DNA of 64,000 bases. Origin: Acidithiobacillus ferrooxidans ATCC 23270. Lineage in GTDB: Bacteria > Pseudomonadota > Gammaproteobacteria > Acidithiobacillales > Acidithiobacillaceae. Where the stretch lies: the NCBI RefSeq assembly GCF_000021485.1, contig NC_011761.1, forward strand, positions 402,001 to 466,000. Reading direction: 5' to 3'. Positions 17,322 to 27,574 of this stretch are shown piece after piece (position 1 is the first letter of the stretch; each line of letters opens with the position of its first letter). A model generated the notes under the pieces. That model was not told the origin of the DNA. It did not search any database and saw only the letters and a program-made list of their open reading frames with translations. A program made the translations under genes and the position numbers.

Positions 17322-18420
17322 ATGAGAGAAGTGAATGAGATGCGTGCGCTGCACGACGATCTCCAGGTCCGTGTCGCGGGCCTGAGGGGGTATCTTTGAC
17401 CTCGAAGAAAAGCGCGGTCGCCTAGAAGAAGTTCAACGGGAGCTGGAAGACCCGACCATCTGGAACAACGCCGAAAAGGCCCAGGAACTGGGTCGCGAGC
17501 GGTCTGCTCTGGAAGCTGTCATTACGCCCATGGACAAGCTCACTGCGAGTCTCGCCGATGGCGGCGAGATGCTGGAGTTGGCGCTGAGCGAGCAGGACGC
17601 AGAACTCCTCGCCGCTGTCGATGCGGATCTCGATACCGCGCTGTCTTTGGTCGAGAAGCTGGAATTCCAGCGCATGTTCTCCGGCGCGCAGGATGCGGCA
17701 AACTGCTTTGTGGATATTCAGGCCGGCGCAGGCGGCACCGAGGCGCAGGACTGGGCGGAAATGATTCTGCGCATGTATCTGCATTGGGCGGAGTCCCATG
17801 GCTTTGCGGCGGAACTGGTGGAGGTCTCCGAGGGGGAAGTGGCGGGCATCAAGTCGGCCAGCATCCACGTGCGCGGTGACCACGCCTTCGGCTGGCTGCG
17901 TACCGAAACCGGCGTCCATCGTCTGGTGCGCAAATCGCCTTTCGACTCCGGCAATCGTCGTCATACCAGCTTCGCCAGCGTCTTTGTTTATCCCGAAATT
18001 GACGATAGTTTCGAGGTGGATATCAATCCGGCGGACCTCAAGGTGGATACCTACCGGGCCAGCGGGGCGGGTGGTCAGCATGTCAACAAGACCGACTCGG
18101 CCATTCGTATCACCCATGTGCCCTCGGGCATTGTCGTGGCCTGCCAGACCGACCGCTCGCAGCATAAGAACAGGGCCGAGGCCATGCGCATGTTGCGCTC
18201 CAAGCTCTATGAGATGGAGATGCAGAAACGTGCCGTCGAAAAGCAGGCGCTGGAAGACAGCAAAAGCGATATCGGCTGGGGGCATCAGATCCGTTCCTAT
18301 GTGCTGGACCAGTCGCGGATCAAAGACCTGCGCACCGGAGTCGAAGTGGGCGATACCCAGAAGGTGCTCGATGGGGCGCTGGATATGTTCATTGAAGCGG
18401 CGTTGAAGGCTGGATTGTAA
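17322..18420 (+). CDS. prfB: Peptide chain release factor 2 (programmed +1 frameshift)
   Basis: Class I release factor recognising UGA and UAA. The zero frame runs 25 codons from ATG 17322 to an in-frame TGA at 17397-17399. Translation continues in the +1 frame from GAC at 17398, giving about 365 residues. Later landmarks are the stop-codon-reading SPF tripeptide (RKSPFDSG) and the peptidyl-transferase GGQ loop ([13 protein letters not shown]). Frameshifting is autoregulated: low RF2 slows termination at UGA and favours the shift. A naive single-frame call would miss the first 69 or so residues. lysS follows 36 bases later, the same order as in E. coli. Confidence 0.96.
17385..17400 (+). promoter_or_regulatory. 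RF2 programmed frameshift signal
   Basis: AGGGGG-TAT-CTT-TGA-C: a Shine-Dalgarno-like AGGGGG placed three bases before the slippery CTT, then TGA with C as the fourth base. This is the canonical prfB frameshift cassette, essentially identical to the well-studied one. Confidence 0.95.
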
Positions 18421-18456
18421 GCGGTAGTCACTCGGTATTTCGCAGGAAGGGGACGG

Positions 18457-19947
18457 ATGGTGGATCAGGAACTCAATGACCAGATGCAGGTGCGGCGCGA
18501 CAAGCTGGGACAGTGGCGCAGCGAAGGCCATGCCTATCCCAACGGCTTCCGCCGCGATGCCCTGGCGGGCGACCTGCAAGAGCGTTATGGCGATATGGAC
18601 GCCACGGCGCTGGAGCAGGAGCCCATCGAGGCACGGCTCGGCGGGCGGCTGATGAGCCGCCGGGTCATGGGCAAGGCCAGTTTCGCCGACATTCAGGATC
18701 AGTCCGGGCGTATTCAACTCTTTGTCAGCCGCGATAATCTGGGCGAAGAGGTCTACGCGCGCTTCAAGGGCCTGGATTTGGGCGACATCATCGGTGTGGA
18801 TGGTATCCTGTTCCGCACCAAGACCGGTGAATTGTCCCTGAAGGTGCATAGCCTCCAACTGCTGAGCAAGGCCCTGCGTCCGCTGCCGGAAAAATGGCAC
18901 GGGCTCGCCGACCCGGAAACCCGCTTCCGCCAGCGCTATGTCGATCTGATCGTCACCGAGGCCACCCGCCGCACCTTCCAGATTCGTGCGGAAACGGTGG
19001 CGGCCCTGCGCGATGGTCTGCGCCAGCGCGGCTTTTATGAAGCGGAGACGCCCATGATGCAGCCCGTCCCCGGTGGTGCCACGGCGCGGCCCTTTGTCAC
19101 CCACCACCATGCCCTCGACATGACCCTTTACCTGCGTATCGCCCCGGAGCTGTACCTCAAGCGGTTGGTGGTGGGCGGCATTGAGCAGGTCTTCGAGATC
19201 AACCGCAACTTCCGCAATGAAGGTATTTCCACCCGCCACAATCCCGAGTTCACCATGCTCGAATGGTACGAGGCCTACGCCGACCACGTGCGCGCCATGG
19301 ACCTCACCGAGACCCTGATCCGCGCCGCGGCACAGGCGGCCCTGGGCACCACGGCGATAAGCTATCAAGGGCTGGAGATCGACCTCGGCAAACCCTTCCA
19401 CCGCCTGACGGTGACGGAATCGGTGCGTGCCCATAACCCCGATCTGGCGGATGCCGATCTGCGGGACCCCGCAGTGCTGGCCGCCAAGCTCGCGCAGTTG
19501 CACCTGCCCTGTCAGCCCGCCTGGGGCTGGGGCAAACGTCTCATCGAAATCTTCGAGAAGACGGTGGAAGGCCATCTCCAGCAGCCCACCTTCATCACCG
19601 AGTATCCCCTGGAGGTCAGCCCGCTGGCGCGCCGCAATGATCTCGACCCCGAGGTCACGGATCGTTTCGAGCTGATGATCGCCGGCCGCGAGTTGGCCAA
19701 CGGCTTCTCCGAGTTGAATGATCCCGAAGACCAGTCCGCCCGCTTCCGGGCGCAGGTCGAGGCTAAGGATGCCGGGGACGAGGAGGCGATGTTCTTCGAC
19801 GCCGACTATATCCGTGCCCTGGAATATGGCATGCCGCCGACCGCAGGGGTGGGGCTGGGCATTGACCGTCTGGTCATGCTGCTTGCTGACCAGCCCAGCA
19901 TTCGCGAGGTGATTCTCTTCCCCCATCTGCGGCCGGAACAGTCATGA
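18457..19947 (+). CDS. lysS: Lysyl-tRNA synthetase, class II
   Basis: Charges tRNA-Lys. The 496-residue enzyme has the N-terminal OB-fold anticodon domain (around 60-150; [22 protein letters not shown]). The class II core follows with motif 1 RQRYVDLI, motif 2 [27 protein letters not shown] and motif 3 [20 protein letters not shown] precedes the ATG. The stop overlaps the lolC start by four bases (ATGA), so a lysS-lolC-lolD transcript is likely. Confidence 0.97.
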   Translation: MVDQELNDQMQVRRDKLGQWRSEGHAYPNGFRRDALAGDLQERYGDMDATALEQEPIEARLGGRLMSRRVMGKASFADIQDQSGRIQLFVSRDNLGEEVYARFKGLDLGDIIGVDGILFRTKTGELSLKVHSLQLLSKALRPLPEKWHGLADPETRFRQRYVDLIVTEATRRTFQIRAETVAALRDGLRQRGFYEAETPMMQPVPGGATARPFVTHHHALDMTLYLRIAPELYLKRLVVGGIEQVFEINRNFRNEGISTRHNPEFTMLEWYEAYADHVRAMDLTETLIRAAAQAALGTTAISYQGLEIDLGKPFHRLTVTESVRAHNPDLADADLRDPAVLAAKLAQLHLPCQPAWGWGKRLIEIFEKTVEGHLQQPTFITEYPLEVSPLARRNDLDPEVTDRFELMIAGRELANGFSELNDPEDQSARFRAQVEAKDAGDEEAMFFDADYIRALEYGMPPTAGVGLGIDRLVMLLADQPSIREVILFPHLRPEQS

Positions 19948-21188
19948 GGTTTTACGAGCTCTGGATCGGGCTGCGTTACACCCGCGCCAAGCGCCGCAAT
20001 CACTTCATTTCCTTCATTACCGGCACGGCGATCATGGGCATGGTCATCGGGGTGGCCGCGCTCATCGCGGTCATGGCGGTGATGAATGGTTTTGACCATA
20101 CCCTGCGTTCGCGGATTCTGGCGGTGACCTCCGATGTCATCATTCAGGGCAACGGGGTACCGGTACTGGACTGGCCGACGGCGGTGAAGCGCCTTTCTAC
20201 GGTTCCCGGTGTGACCGGAGTGGCACCCTATGTTCAGGCGCAGGCCATGCTCTCCCACGAAGGGCTGGTCAGTGGCGCGGTGATCGAGGGCATCGATCCG
20301 GCGTTGGAGAACCGCGTCAACAAGCTCAACCAAGACATGAAAATGGGCGAGTTGCAGTCCCTGCAGACTCACCCCTGGAGTATCGTCCTCGGACGAGCCC
20401 TCGCGCGGCAACTGGGCGTGACCGTAGGCGACAAGATTACCCTGATCTCGCCGCAGGGGGGCGTGACCCCACTGGGGGTAACCCCCGCCCTGCGCCAGTT
20501 CACGGTGGTGGGGCTCTTTTCCGTTGGCATTTACGCCTACGACAGCGGCATGGCCTATATCAATCTGGGCGATGCGCAGCGGCTCTACGGGCTGAACCAG
20601 GGCGTGACGGGCCTGCGCATGCAGATCAAGGATCCCTTTACCGCCCCGGCCTTCGCTGCCCATCTGCAACAACAGCTTGGCGCCGCCTTTTATATCCAGG
20701 ACTGGACCCAGACCCACGAGAACTTCTTCAAGGCCCTGAGCATGGAGAAACTGGTGATGTTCGTGATCCTGTCGCTGATCATCGCCGTCGCCGCCTTCAA
20801 TATCGTGGCGACGCTGGTGATGGTGGTCACCGATAAGGAAACGGATATCGCCATCCTTCGCACCATCGGCGTGACGCCACGCAGTATCATGCTGATTTTT
20901 ATGGTTCAGGGCGGGATCATCGGACTCTTTGGCACGCTGCTCGGTGTCTTCTTCGGGGTGTTGCTGGCGTTGAATATTCCGACCCTGGTACCGGCCATCG
21001 AGCACTTGTTTCACGTCCAATTCATCTCGCCGGAGGTTTATTCCATCAGCCAGTTGCCCTCCAAGCTGGAGCCCTGGGATGTGATCCATGTGGCCATTGC
21101 CGCGCTCATCATGAGCTGGATAGCGACGTTGTATCCCTCCTGGCGCGCCTCCCGCGTCGCCCCTGCCGAGGCCCTGCGTTATGAGTGA
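19944..21188 (+). CDS. lolC: Lipoprotein-releasing ABC transporter permease LolC/E
   Basis: Inner-membrane subunit that extracts outer-membrane lipoproteins for LolA. The 414-residue protein has the family start [23 protein letters not shown], one N-terminal transmembrane helix, a large periplasmic domain (about 50-260) and three C-terminal helices. [34 protein letters not shown] is the typical FtsX-like core. Only one permease gene is present next to lolD, so the complex may be a homodimer of this LolC/E hybrid, the arrangement called LolF in other bacteria. Overlaps lolD by eight bases. Confidence 0.94.
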   Translation: MRFYELWIGLRYTRAKRRNHFISFITGTAIMGMVIGVAALIAVMAVMNGFDHTLRSRILAVTSDVIIQGNGVPVLDWPTAVKRLSTVPGVTGVAPYVQAQAMLSHEGLVSGAVIEGIDPALENRVNKLNQDMKMGELQSLQTHPWSIVLGRALARQLGVTVGDKITLISPQGGVTPLGVTPALRQFTVVGLFSVGIYAYDSGMAYINLGDAQRLYGLNQGVTGLRMQIKDPFTAPAFAAHLQQQLGAAFYIQDWTQTHENFFKALSMEKLVMFVILSLIIAVAAFNIVATLVMVVTDKETDIAILRTIGVTPRSIMLIFMVQGGIIGLFGTLLGVFFGVLLALNIPTLVPAIEHLFHVQFISPEVYSISQLPSKLEPWDVIHVAIAALIMSWIATLYPSWRASRVAPAEALRYE

Positions 21189-21876
21189 GCAGATCATTCT
21201 TTCCGTCGAGCATCTGCGGCAGAGCTTTGCCATTGGCCGCGAGCGTCTGGAGGTCATCCGTGACGTCAATCTGCAGGTGCGTCCCGGCGAACGCCTGGCG
21301 ATTGTCGGCGCCTCCGGGCAGGGCAAAAGCACTCTGATGCACCTCATGGGTGGTCTGGAGCGCCCGTCGGGGGGAGTAGTGCGGATCCTCGGGCAGGAGG
21401 TTTACAAACTCAGCGAATCGGCGCGCAGTCGTTTGCGCAATCAGAGTGTCGGTTTCGTCTATCAGTTACACCGTTTGCTGCCCGAGTTCACGGCACTGGA
21501 GAATGTCCTGCTCCCTCTCCTGATACGCCGGGTGCCGCGTCGCTCCGTAGAACCCTGGGGCAAGGAAATCCTGACCCGTGTCGGTCTGAGTGAGCGCCTG
21601 GATCACAAACCCGGCATGCTCTCCGGTGGCGAACGGCAACGGGTTGCGCTGGCGCGTGCGCTGGTCACCCGTCCGGCACTGCTTCTCGCCGACGAACCCA
21701 CCGGCAATCTCGACAGCGAGTCGGCGGAGAGCGTCCACCAACTGATGCTCGACCTCAATCAGGAACTGGGTACCGCACTGGTTATCGTCACCCATGAGCC
21801 GGCGCTGGCGGCACACATGGAGCACGTACTCCGGCTGCAGGATGGCGTCCTGCAGCCCCTGGACGCTGTGCACTAA
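21181..21876 (+). CDS. lolD: Lipoprotein-releasing ABC transporter ATPase LolD
   Basis: ATPase that powers lipoprotein release with the LolC/E permease. In 231 residues it shows Walker [10 protein letters not shown] (Gln replaces the usual Ser/Gly at the variable position, key Lys intact), the Q-loop [21 protein letters not shown], signature LSGGERQR, Walker [14 protein letters not shown] and the H-loop VTHEP. All catalytic residues are present. It converges with the DUF2062 gene, with the two stops overlapping by four bases. Confidence 0.95.
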   Translation: MSEQIILSVEHLRQSFAIGRERLEVIRDVNLQVRPGERLAIVGASGQGKSTLMHLMGGLERPSGGVVRILGQEVYKLSESARSRLRNQSVGFVYQLHRLLPEFTALENVLLPLLIRRVPRRSVEPWGKEILTRVGLSERLDHKPGMLSGGERQRVALARALVTRPALLLADEPTGNLDSESAESVHQLMLDLNQELGTALVIVTHEPALAAHMEHVLRLQDGVLQPLDAVH

Positions 21877-22433
21877 AACCGGCTGCGCTGCAGGCGACGG
21901 CGCCGCAGCCGCCACAGTATCCAGAGTCGCCAGCCACCGAGTACTCCAAAGTACAGTATCAGGGCAAGCGCCCCGCCAAGAATGATGCTGCCCAGCCAGG
22001 TGAGGAGGTAGGCATGCCAGAGGCGGTCCCCCATGGCCATTACGCTGATCTGTCCATGGACCATGGCGTGGATATCCGCATAATGAATAGTGATGGGCGG
22101 GGCCAGCCCCAACTGGTCGAGCAGCCAGAACCCCAGTTCATAGGATGCGAAGAAAAAGGGCACGATGGTAAAGGGTCCCGTCACGATGAAAGGCATGACG
22201 ACGCCGACGGGGATATAGGCGCGACGCCAGAGACTGATGAGCAGGATGCTCAGAACATGGCCAAAAAAGGGCAGGCTACCGATAAAAGTGCCGATCGCGG
22301 CGGCACGGGCGACGTTATGGCGATGGGGGTGCCAGAGTACCGGGCGGGCCAGGTAATGGGTAAAGCGCCCCAGCGGTCGTTTGCTGAGGATGTCCTCGCG
22401 GGTGGGAAGGCGACAGAATGCAGGTAGGCGCAA
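21873..22433 (-). CDS. DUF2062 membrane protein
   Basis: Protein of 186 residues with three to four hydrophobic segments and a strongly basic tail ([13 protein letters not shown]). The core HPHRHNVARAAAIGTFIGSLPFFG, followed by a glycine/proline-rich membrane loop, is the DUF2062 signature; function is unknown. The 5' end is unsettled. The longest reading starts at a TTG inside the divergent comEC start, so an internal start may be the real one. Head-to-head overlap with comEC implies promoters inside each other's 5' regions. Confidence 0.8.
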   Translation of the reverse strand: MRLPAFCRLPTREDILSKRPLGRFTHYLARPVLWHPHRHNVARAAAIGTFIGSLPFFGHVLSILLISLWRRAYIPVGVVMPFIVTGPFTIVPFFFASYELGFWLLDQLGLAPPITIHYADIHAMVHGQISVMAMGDRLWHAYLLTWLGSIILGGALALILYFGVLGGWRLWILWRLRRRRLQRSRF

Positions 22434-24628
22434 TGCGATATTTCCTGGATCGTAAGGGGGCTAGTGTAGCCAAGCCGCTGCCCTGGGCCAAATCCTGGCC
22501 GCCCTTGCCGCTTCTGGTCATCGCGATGGGGCTGGGGCTGGGGTTTTTTCACAGCTTCCGGCAACTGCCAGCTTTGTGGATTCCGCTTTCCGTAGCGCTT
22601 CCCGGACTGCTCCTGGTTTGGAAATGGCGGCCTGCGCTGCTGTTGACCGTCGCAGCGGGGGCCTTTGCCTGGGGCATCTGGCAGGCCGATCTGCGCCTCG
22701 CCGTACAGTGGCCGGTGGGCCAGGACTTCAGTGTCCGGGGGCGCATCGTTTCCATACCCCAATTGGGGGGCCGGGAATATCGCTTTCTGGTGGCGCCCGA
22801 GCACTGGCCGGCAGAAGCCCCTGCGGGTGCCCGGCCTGACACCATTCTCGTTCACGGTAATCTTCCGGAAGTCCCCGTAGTCGGGCAACGCTGGCAGTTG
22901 CGGTTGCACAGTGAGTCTCTTGCCAGCCTGCCCGGCAGCCCCTTTGCCGACCTCGCCCGGCAGCGTTTCTGGGCCGGGGAGGGTGGGGTGGCACGGCTGC
23001 AGGATGCCCGGCTGTTGCCGGTTTCCCGCATGAATCTCCAGGACGACATCGCAGTGGCCCGTGAGGCGGTGCTCCATGCCAGCAATATGGCCCTGGACCG
23101 CGAAGCGGCAGGTTTTGTGCAGGCACTGAGTATTGGTGTCGGTAACCAGCTCCCGCCGGAGATCTGGCAGGTCTACCGGGATACGGGCACCGCCCACTTG
23201 TTGGTGATCTCCGGTTCCCACGTGGCCGCGGTCGCCGGGCTGGCCCTGTGGCTCGGTCAGTGGCTGTGGCGGCGTATCCCCTGGCTGGTCGCTCGCTGGC
23301 CGGCGCAGACGGCAGGAGTCCTCTGCAGCATCCCGGCGGCTTGGGGCTATGCCAGTTTTGCCGGCATGCAGATTCCGGGTGAGCGCGCCGCCTGGATGAT
23401 CACGGCAGCGGCACTCGCCCATCTGCTGGGACGCCCAAACAACGCCTGGCAAGGGCTGTCCCTGGCCGCCCTGCTCATTGCCTTCGGAAACCCCGGCGCG
23501 CTGGTGGATGTGGGATTCTGGCTTTCTCTGGGCGCCGTGGCCGTGTTGGTGGCCATCGGCTATGGGGAAGGCGGCTGGCGCACCTTGCTGCGCAGCCAGT
23601 GGATGGTTTCCATTGCCCTGATGCCTTTACTGGCGGGACTCTTCGGACAAGTTTCCCTGATTTCCCCGATTGCAAACGTGTTGGTGATCCCGCTGGTCGA
23701 GATGCTTGCGGTGCCCCTGGCCCTGCTAGGCGCTTTTTTTGCACTGCTGGATCTGGAACTGCTCAGCCGCCTGCTCTTTCATCTGGTGGCGCTGGAAATG
23801 GATGCAGTGACCGCATTGCTGCGCATTCTGCTGCATATCCCATTTGCGCGGGTCAGCACGGGTATGGGTCGCACCTGGGCCTTGCTGGCGGCGGTGCTGG
23901 GGCTCGGCATCTTTTTTCTGCCGCCGGGCTGGCCAGGGCGCCTCCTGGCTTTGCTGGGCATGGTACCGCTCCTGATCCCCGCCGGGGGTACCGCTGATCT
24001 GGAATTGCGTGCCCTGGATGCAGGATCCGGCATGCTGCTGTTCTGGCAGAAGGGGTCACAGAGCGGTATTTTCTCGGCAAATCTCTGGAAGGCGGCCAGC
24101 CGCCGCAGCGGCAGCCTCGCGCTTACGGCGGCGCTGCGCCAGCAGGGCGTGACACGGGTGGATGCATGGTTACGCAGCGACATTTCCGCACCCCAGCCAC
24201 TGCCTGTTGCTGCCCGTCAGTGGTGGCCTGCCGGAGCCCGCGATTATCCCGGAGGGCCGCCGACATCGGCCTTCTGTCGAACCGACGGTGGTACACCGGC
24301 AGAGATGCATTTCCTGACCTTGAATGCACCTGTCCAGCCCTGCATAGTGACCTGGGGAGCCGGACCCGATGTGCTGATTCTGGGTGACGCCGATGCCGCG
24401 ACGGTCCATCGTCTTGTCGCGGAGCACGGTGCCGCGTTGCATCGAGCGCAGGCCATCTTTGCCCCTGCCAGTCTGGGCAACACGGAAAGAGCGGCGTTAG
24501 GGGCTGCCGCAGCACAGGCACGGGTCTTTTATCTGGGCGAGGGCAAGCCGGGCACATGGACCTGGCAGGCCGGGCGCTTACGTCACGTCCTGCCGCCATC
24601 GCCCGCCTACTGGCAACCCGGCGCCTGA
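22433..24628 (+). CDS. comEC: DNA internalisation protein ComEC/Rec2
   Basis: Inner-membrane channel for single-stranded DNA during natural transformation. The product of about 731 residues has an N-terminal DUF4131-type hydrophobic pair and soluble OB-like part (40-200). The Competence domain follows with the conserved DTGTAHLLVISGSHVAAVAGLALWLG and SFAGMQIPGERAAWM stretches, with several transmembrane helices to about residue 520. The C-terminal 200 residues occupy the place of the metallo-beta-lactamase domain but lack its HxHxDH cluster; the matching region reads WLRSDISAPQPLP. ATG 22433 is chosen; an ATG 15 bases upstream is also possible. Natural competence would be consistent with the foreign DNA in this window. 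Confidence 0.9.
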   Translation: MRYFLDRKGASVAKPLPWAKSWPPLPLLVIAMGLGLGFFHSFRQLPALWIPLSVALPGLLLVWKWRPALLLTVAAGAFAWGIWQADLRLAVQWPVGQDFSVRGRIVSIPQLGGREYRFLVAPEHWPAEAPAGARPDTILVHGNLPEVPVVGQRWQLRLHSESLASLPGSPFADLARQRFWAGEGGVARLQDARLLPVSRMNLQDDIAVAREAVLHASNMALDREAAGFVQALSIGVGNQLPPEIWQVYRDTGTAHLLVISGSHVAAVAGLALWLGQWLWRRIPWLVARWPAQTAGVLCSIPAAWGYASFAGMQIPGERAAWMITAAALAHLLGRPNNAWQGLSLAALLIAFGNPGALVDVGFWLSLGAVAVLVAIGYGEGGWRTLLRSQWMVSIALMPLLAGLFGQVSLISPIANVLVIPLVEMLAVPLALLGAFFALLDLELLSRLLFHLVALEMDAVTALLRILLHIPFARVSTGMGRTWALLAAVLGLGIFFLPPGWPGRLLALLGMVPLLIPAGGTADLELRALDAGSGMLLFWQKGSQSGIFSANLWKAASRRSGSLALTAALRQQGVTRVDAWLRSDISAPQPLPVAARQWWPAGARDYPGGPPTSAFCRTDGGTPAEMHFLTLNAPVQPCIVTWGAGPDVLILGDADAATVHRLVAEHGAALHRAQAIFAPASLGNTERAALGAAAAQARVFYLGEGKPGTWTWQAGRLRHVLPPSPAYWQPGA

Positions 24629-24720
24629 ACGCGGACGCCTGCACGGGCCGGTCGCTGCTGTTTCCTGGGTGATATGCTATATTCCGGCTTCGTCACAATC
24701 GAACGGGTTCTGGAGGCGAT

Positions 24721-25341
24721 GTGCAAGAGTTGCTGGGATTGTTCAAGTTAGGCGGATTTGTTCTGCCGATTCTCATTTTGGCGGCAATCGTCGCTTTGGC
24801 CATCGCCGGTAATCGTCTCTGGGTCTTGCGGCGGGGACGTATTGCACCGCGTGATCTCGCGCCCCGGGTCGGGGAACTGGTGGACGCGGGCAAGGTGCAG
24901 CAGGCCGTCAAGGTGCTGTATGAAAACGACACGCCCCTGGCCAGGATGATGTTGGTGGCGCTCCAGAGCGCGGGACAACCGCGCGACGTGATCAAGGAGT
25001 CGGTGGAAGAGACCGGCCGTCATGAAGTGGCGCATCTCGATCGATACCTCAACTTTCTGGGTAGTATCGCCGGTGTGGCGCCCTTGCTGGGTCTGCTTGG
25101 AACCGTATTCGGCATCATGCATGCTTTTGCGGCTATCGGCATGGTGGGCGCGGGCGATCCCAAGGCGTTGGCGAGCGGCATCGCCGAGGCGCTCATCACC
25201 ACCGCCAGCGGTCTTATCGTCGCTATCCCCAGCCTGATGTTCTATCGCTATTTCAAAGGGCGGGTCGATGCGCTGGTGTTGTCCCTCGAAAAAGAGGCGC
25301 TGAAGCTGGTGAATCAGATAGCCGCGGGGACGGAAAAATGA
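24721..25341 (+). CDS. exbB: MotA/TolQ/ExbB proton channel family protein
   Basis: Inner-membrane component of an ExbBD/TolQR energy transducer that couples proton flow to outer-membrane work. The 206-residue protein has three transmembrane helices: LGGFVLPILILAAIVALAIAG, the LNFLGSIAGVAPLLGLLGTVFGIMHAF pore helix and ALITTASGLIVAIPSLMFYRYF. The start is GTG. It overlaps exbD by four bases and precedes LPS genes, an order common in betaproteobacteria and Acidithiobacillia. Whether it serves TonB or LPS-related transport is open. Confidence 0.92.
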   Translation: MQELLGLFKLGGFVLPILILAAIVALAIAGNRLWVLRRGRIAPRDLAPRVGELVDAGKVQQAVKVLYENDTPLARMMLVALQSAGQPRDVIKESVEETGRHEVAHLDRYLNFLGSIAGVAPLLGLLGTVFGIMHAFAAIGMVGAGDPKALASGIAEALITTASGLIVAIPSLMFYRYFKGRVDALVLSLEKEALKLVNQIAAGTEK

Positions 25342-25742
25342 ATCTGCGGCAGCGGGTGAGCGAAGAACCGGAGATCAATGTGATCTCCATGGTCGATATC
25401 GTGCTGGTGCTGCTGCTGTTCTTCATGGTCACCAGCAGCTTTGTGCACCAGTCCCATCTTTCCATGGAACTGCCCAAAGCCCAGCAGGCCACCGCCGGTG
25501 AGCCGAAAACCCCTATCACCATCGACCTCAGCGCGGCCGGGCAGGTGCGTATGAACAAGCAGGTGGTGCCCATGTCCGATCTGGCCGGACAACTCAAAGC
25601 GCTTGCCGCCAAAGATCCGGAACGGGTGATCGTCCTGCGCGCGGACAAAAATACGACGCAGCAGTACGTCATCGATGTACTGGACGCGGCGCAGGAAGCG
25701 GGCCTGACCCGGATCAGTTTCGCAACCCTGAGCAATCACTGA
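25338..25742 (+). CDS. exbD: ExbD/TolR biopolymer transport protein
   Basis: Partner of the preceding channel protein. The 134 residues comprise a short cytoplasmic start, one transmembrane helix with the essential aspartate (NVISMVDIVLVLLLFFMVTSSF) and a periplasmic domain ending ERVIVLRADKNTTQQYVIDVLDAAQEAG. The start overlaps the exbB stop. The acyltransferase gene begins three bases after its stop, so the operon continues. Confidence 0.93.
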   Translation: MNLRQRVSEEPEINVISMVDIVLVLLLFFMVTSSFVHQSHLSMELPKAQQATAGEPKTPITIDLSAAGQVRMNKQVVPMSDLAGQLKALAAKDPERVIVLRADKNTTQQYVIDVLDAAQEAGLTRISFATLSNH

Positions 25743-25745
25743 CCC

Positions 25746-26432
25746 GTGCGGCTGGAAGGGCGTTCCTTACGCGTGGTGGCCGCACTCGCGGCTTATATCA
25801 TCAAAGGTATGGCCCTCAGTGTGCGCTGGCACGAGGAGGGGGATGCCAGCGTGCGCGCCCTGATCGAGGCCGGACAGCCTTTCCTGCTGGCCTTCTGGCA
25901 CGGGCGGGGTGTTATGGTCGCCCAGGCCTACCGGCGAGTGGGCGGCCGTAGGATAAAAATCCTTGTCAGCGAACATCGGGATGGCGAGCTGATTGCTGCC
26001 ACCATGGCACACTGGGGTTATGGTGCGGTGCGCGGGTCGACCCGGCGCGGGGCGGTCAGGGGCGCACGAGGGATGCTGCGGGCCGCCCATGCGGGGTACG
26101 ACCTCGCCATCTCCCCCGACGGTCCGCGCGGTCCCCGCGAAGTGCTGCAAGAGGGCGTTATCGAATTGGCGCGCATTTCCGGTCTGCCCATCGTGCCGGT
26201 CACCTATTCGGCCCGCTGGGCGAAACGCTTTGCCAGTTGGGATGGTTTTCTGCTGCCCCTGCCGGGCGCGCGTGGGGTGATCCTCTGGGGCGAACCGCTG
26301 CGGATCCCGCGCGACGCCGATACGGATACCCTGATCGCTTTGCAGCAGGCGCTGGAGGCTGAGATGATTGCACTGCGGCAACGCGCTGATGCTATGGTTG
26401 GCCGGACAGAACCGACAGGCGGGAGATCATGA
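25746..26432 (+). CDS. DUF374 lysophospholipid acyltransferase-like protein
   Basis: Member of the LPLAT superfamily (DUF374), 228 residues. The HX4D-like start LLAFWHGRGVMVAQAYRR keeps the His but the downstream pattern follows DUF374 rather than PlsC. SEHRDGELIAATMAHWGYGAVRGSTRRG and AISPDGPRGPREVLQEGVIELARISGLPIVPVTYSA are the strongest family blocks. GTG start, overlap of four bases with the following KdtA-like gene. It sits among Kdo/lipid A genes, so acylation or remodelling of LPS precursor is a reasonable but unproven role. Confidence 0.88.
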   Translation: MRLEGRSLRVVAALAAYIIKGMALSVRWHEEGDASVRALIEAGQPFLLAFWHGRGVMVAQAYRRVGGRRIKILVSEHRDGELIAATMAHWGYGAVRGSTRRGAVRGARGMLRAAHAGYDLAISPDGPRGPREVLQEGVIELARISGLPIVPVTYSARWAKRFASWDGFLLPLPGARGVILWGEPLRIPRDADTDTLIALQQALEAEMIALRQRADAMVGRTEPTGGRS

Positions 26433-27574
26433 CGTATTATGAAAGCGGTCTGCTGCGCGCGCGCTGGGCAAGCTGGCAGGATGCGCGCGCCGGGCGAACG
26501 GCGCAGGCCAACGCCCGCTGGGGCTGGATCAAGGCCCCGGGCGAGCGCGGTCCGATCCTGTGGATGCAGAGCTTCAGCGACGCTGATCAGCAAAGACTGG
26601 GTATCGAGCTGGCGAAAGCCATGGCCGAAAAGCGCCGCGACCTGCGCATGGTGATGACCTTCGAGACCGAGTACCCGGCCCTTCTGGAGCAACACACCGA
26701 AGGTGCCGAGCGGCTCGGCTACGGTTTCGGACCCTGCGACCATCCCCAGGCGGTGGGGCGGATGCTGGAACGGCTGACGCCCCTGCGTTATCTGGCACTG
26801 GGCCGGGCGCCCAGACCACGGCTTGCCGCCGCCCTGGGCCGGCGAAAGATACCCGCCGTGCTGATGGCGGCTGATCCCGGTCTGCAGATTCCGGCGCCGC
26901 TGGAGGCCGTCTACCCGCGGGATGCGCGCCAGGCCGGGGCCTGGGCGGGGCGGGGGGTCACCGAAGCCGTTCAGGAACCCGTGGACTTCGCCACCCTGTT
27001 CACCATCGCCCAGGTAGACCCCAATTTCCGGGCGATGATCAGCGGTACCGACGAGGGCCTGCTGTGGTGGGCGCAAGGGCTGAGCGCCGCCCAATGGGCC
27101 GGATGGCGGCGGGCCTGGGCCGCTTCGCCCCTGTCCCGGCACGGCTTGCTGTTTCTTGGTGGTACCGGCGCGCCGACAGATCTGCCCAGGCTGTCCGCTT
27201 GGCAACGTGCGCCCTTGCCCGCCGGGGCGGTGGTTGTCGCCGATGATGATCGCTGGTATCCGGCCTTGTCCGCCGGAGCGCAGGCGGTGCATCTGCAGAA
27301 AGCCTCCCCGATGTTGCAGTGGCAGGTTTATGCGGGCTCCCGGCCCATCAGCGTCAGCCCCGGCGTGACCCTGAACGCCGCCGAACCATTGGATGCCGAT
27401 ACCATCCTCACCCTGGAGGAGCCCGCGCAAATCCTCGACCATTGGCAAGCCCTGCGTGGGGATGCCATGGCCGCCCGCCAGCGCGGTGACGCCACCCGGC
27501 GCATTTTCTGGCAGGAACGCCGCCATGCGGGCGAACGTCTGCCGGAATTTTTACAGCGGGTTTTTGACTGGTGA
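26429..27574 (+). CDS. Divergent Kdo transferase (KdtA/WaaA)-like glycosyltransferase
   Basis: Positioned between the acyltransferase and lpxK, where waaA is expected. The 381-residue protein has a short N-terminal [27 protein letters not shown] that aligns in layout with the WaaA block that precedes its first Rossmann domain. Similarity is distant: the WaaA catalytic E-x-E-x-W-P motif is not seen, and the N-terminal membrane anchor is missing. The C-terminal half ([35 protein letters not shown]) looks like a GT-B nucleotide-binding domain. Either a fast-evolving Kdo transferase or a paralogue with another sugar or control role. No other waaA is visible in the window. Confidence 0.55.

Noticed and set aside
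17422-19926. An 834-codon open frame on the minus strand across prfB and lysS
   Set aside because: The plus strand encodes prfB and lysS with full motif sets; the antisense translation is low-complexity and unrelated to known proteins.
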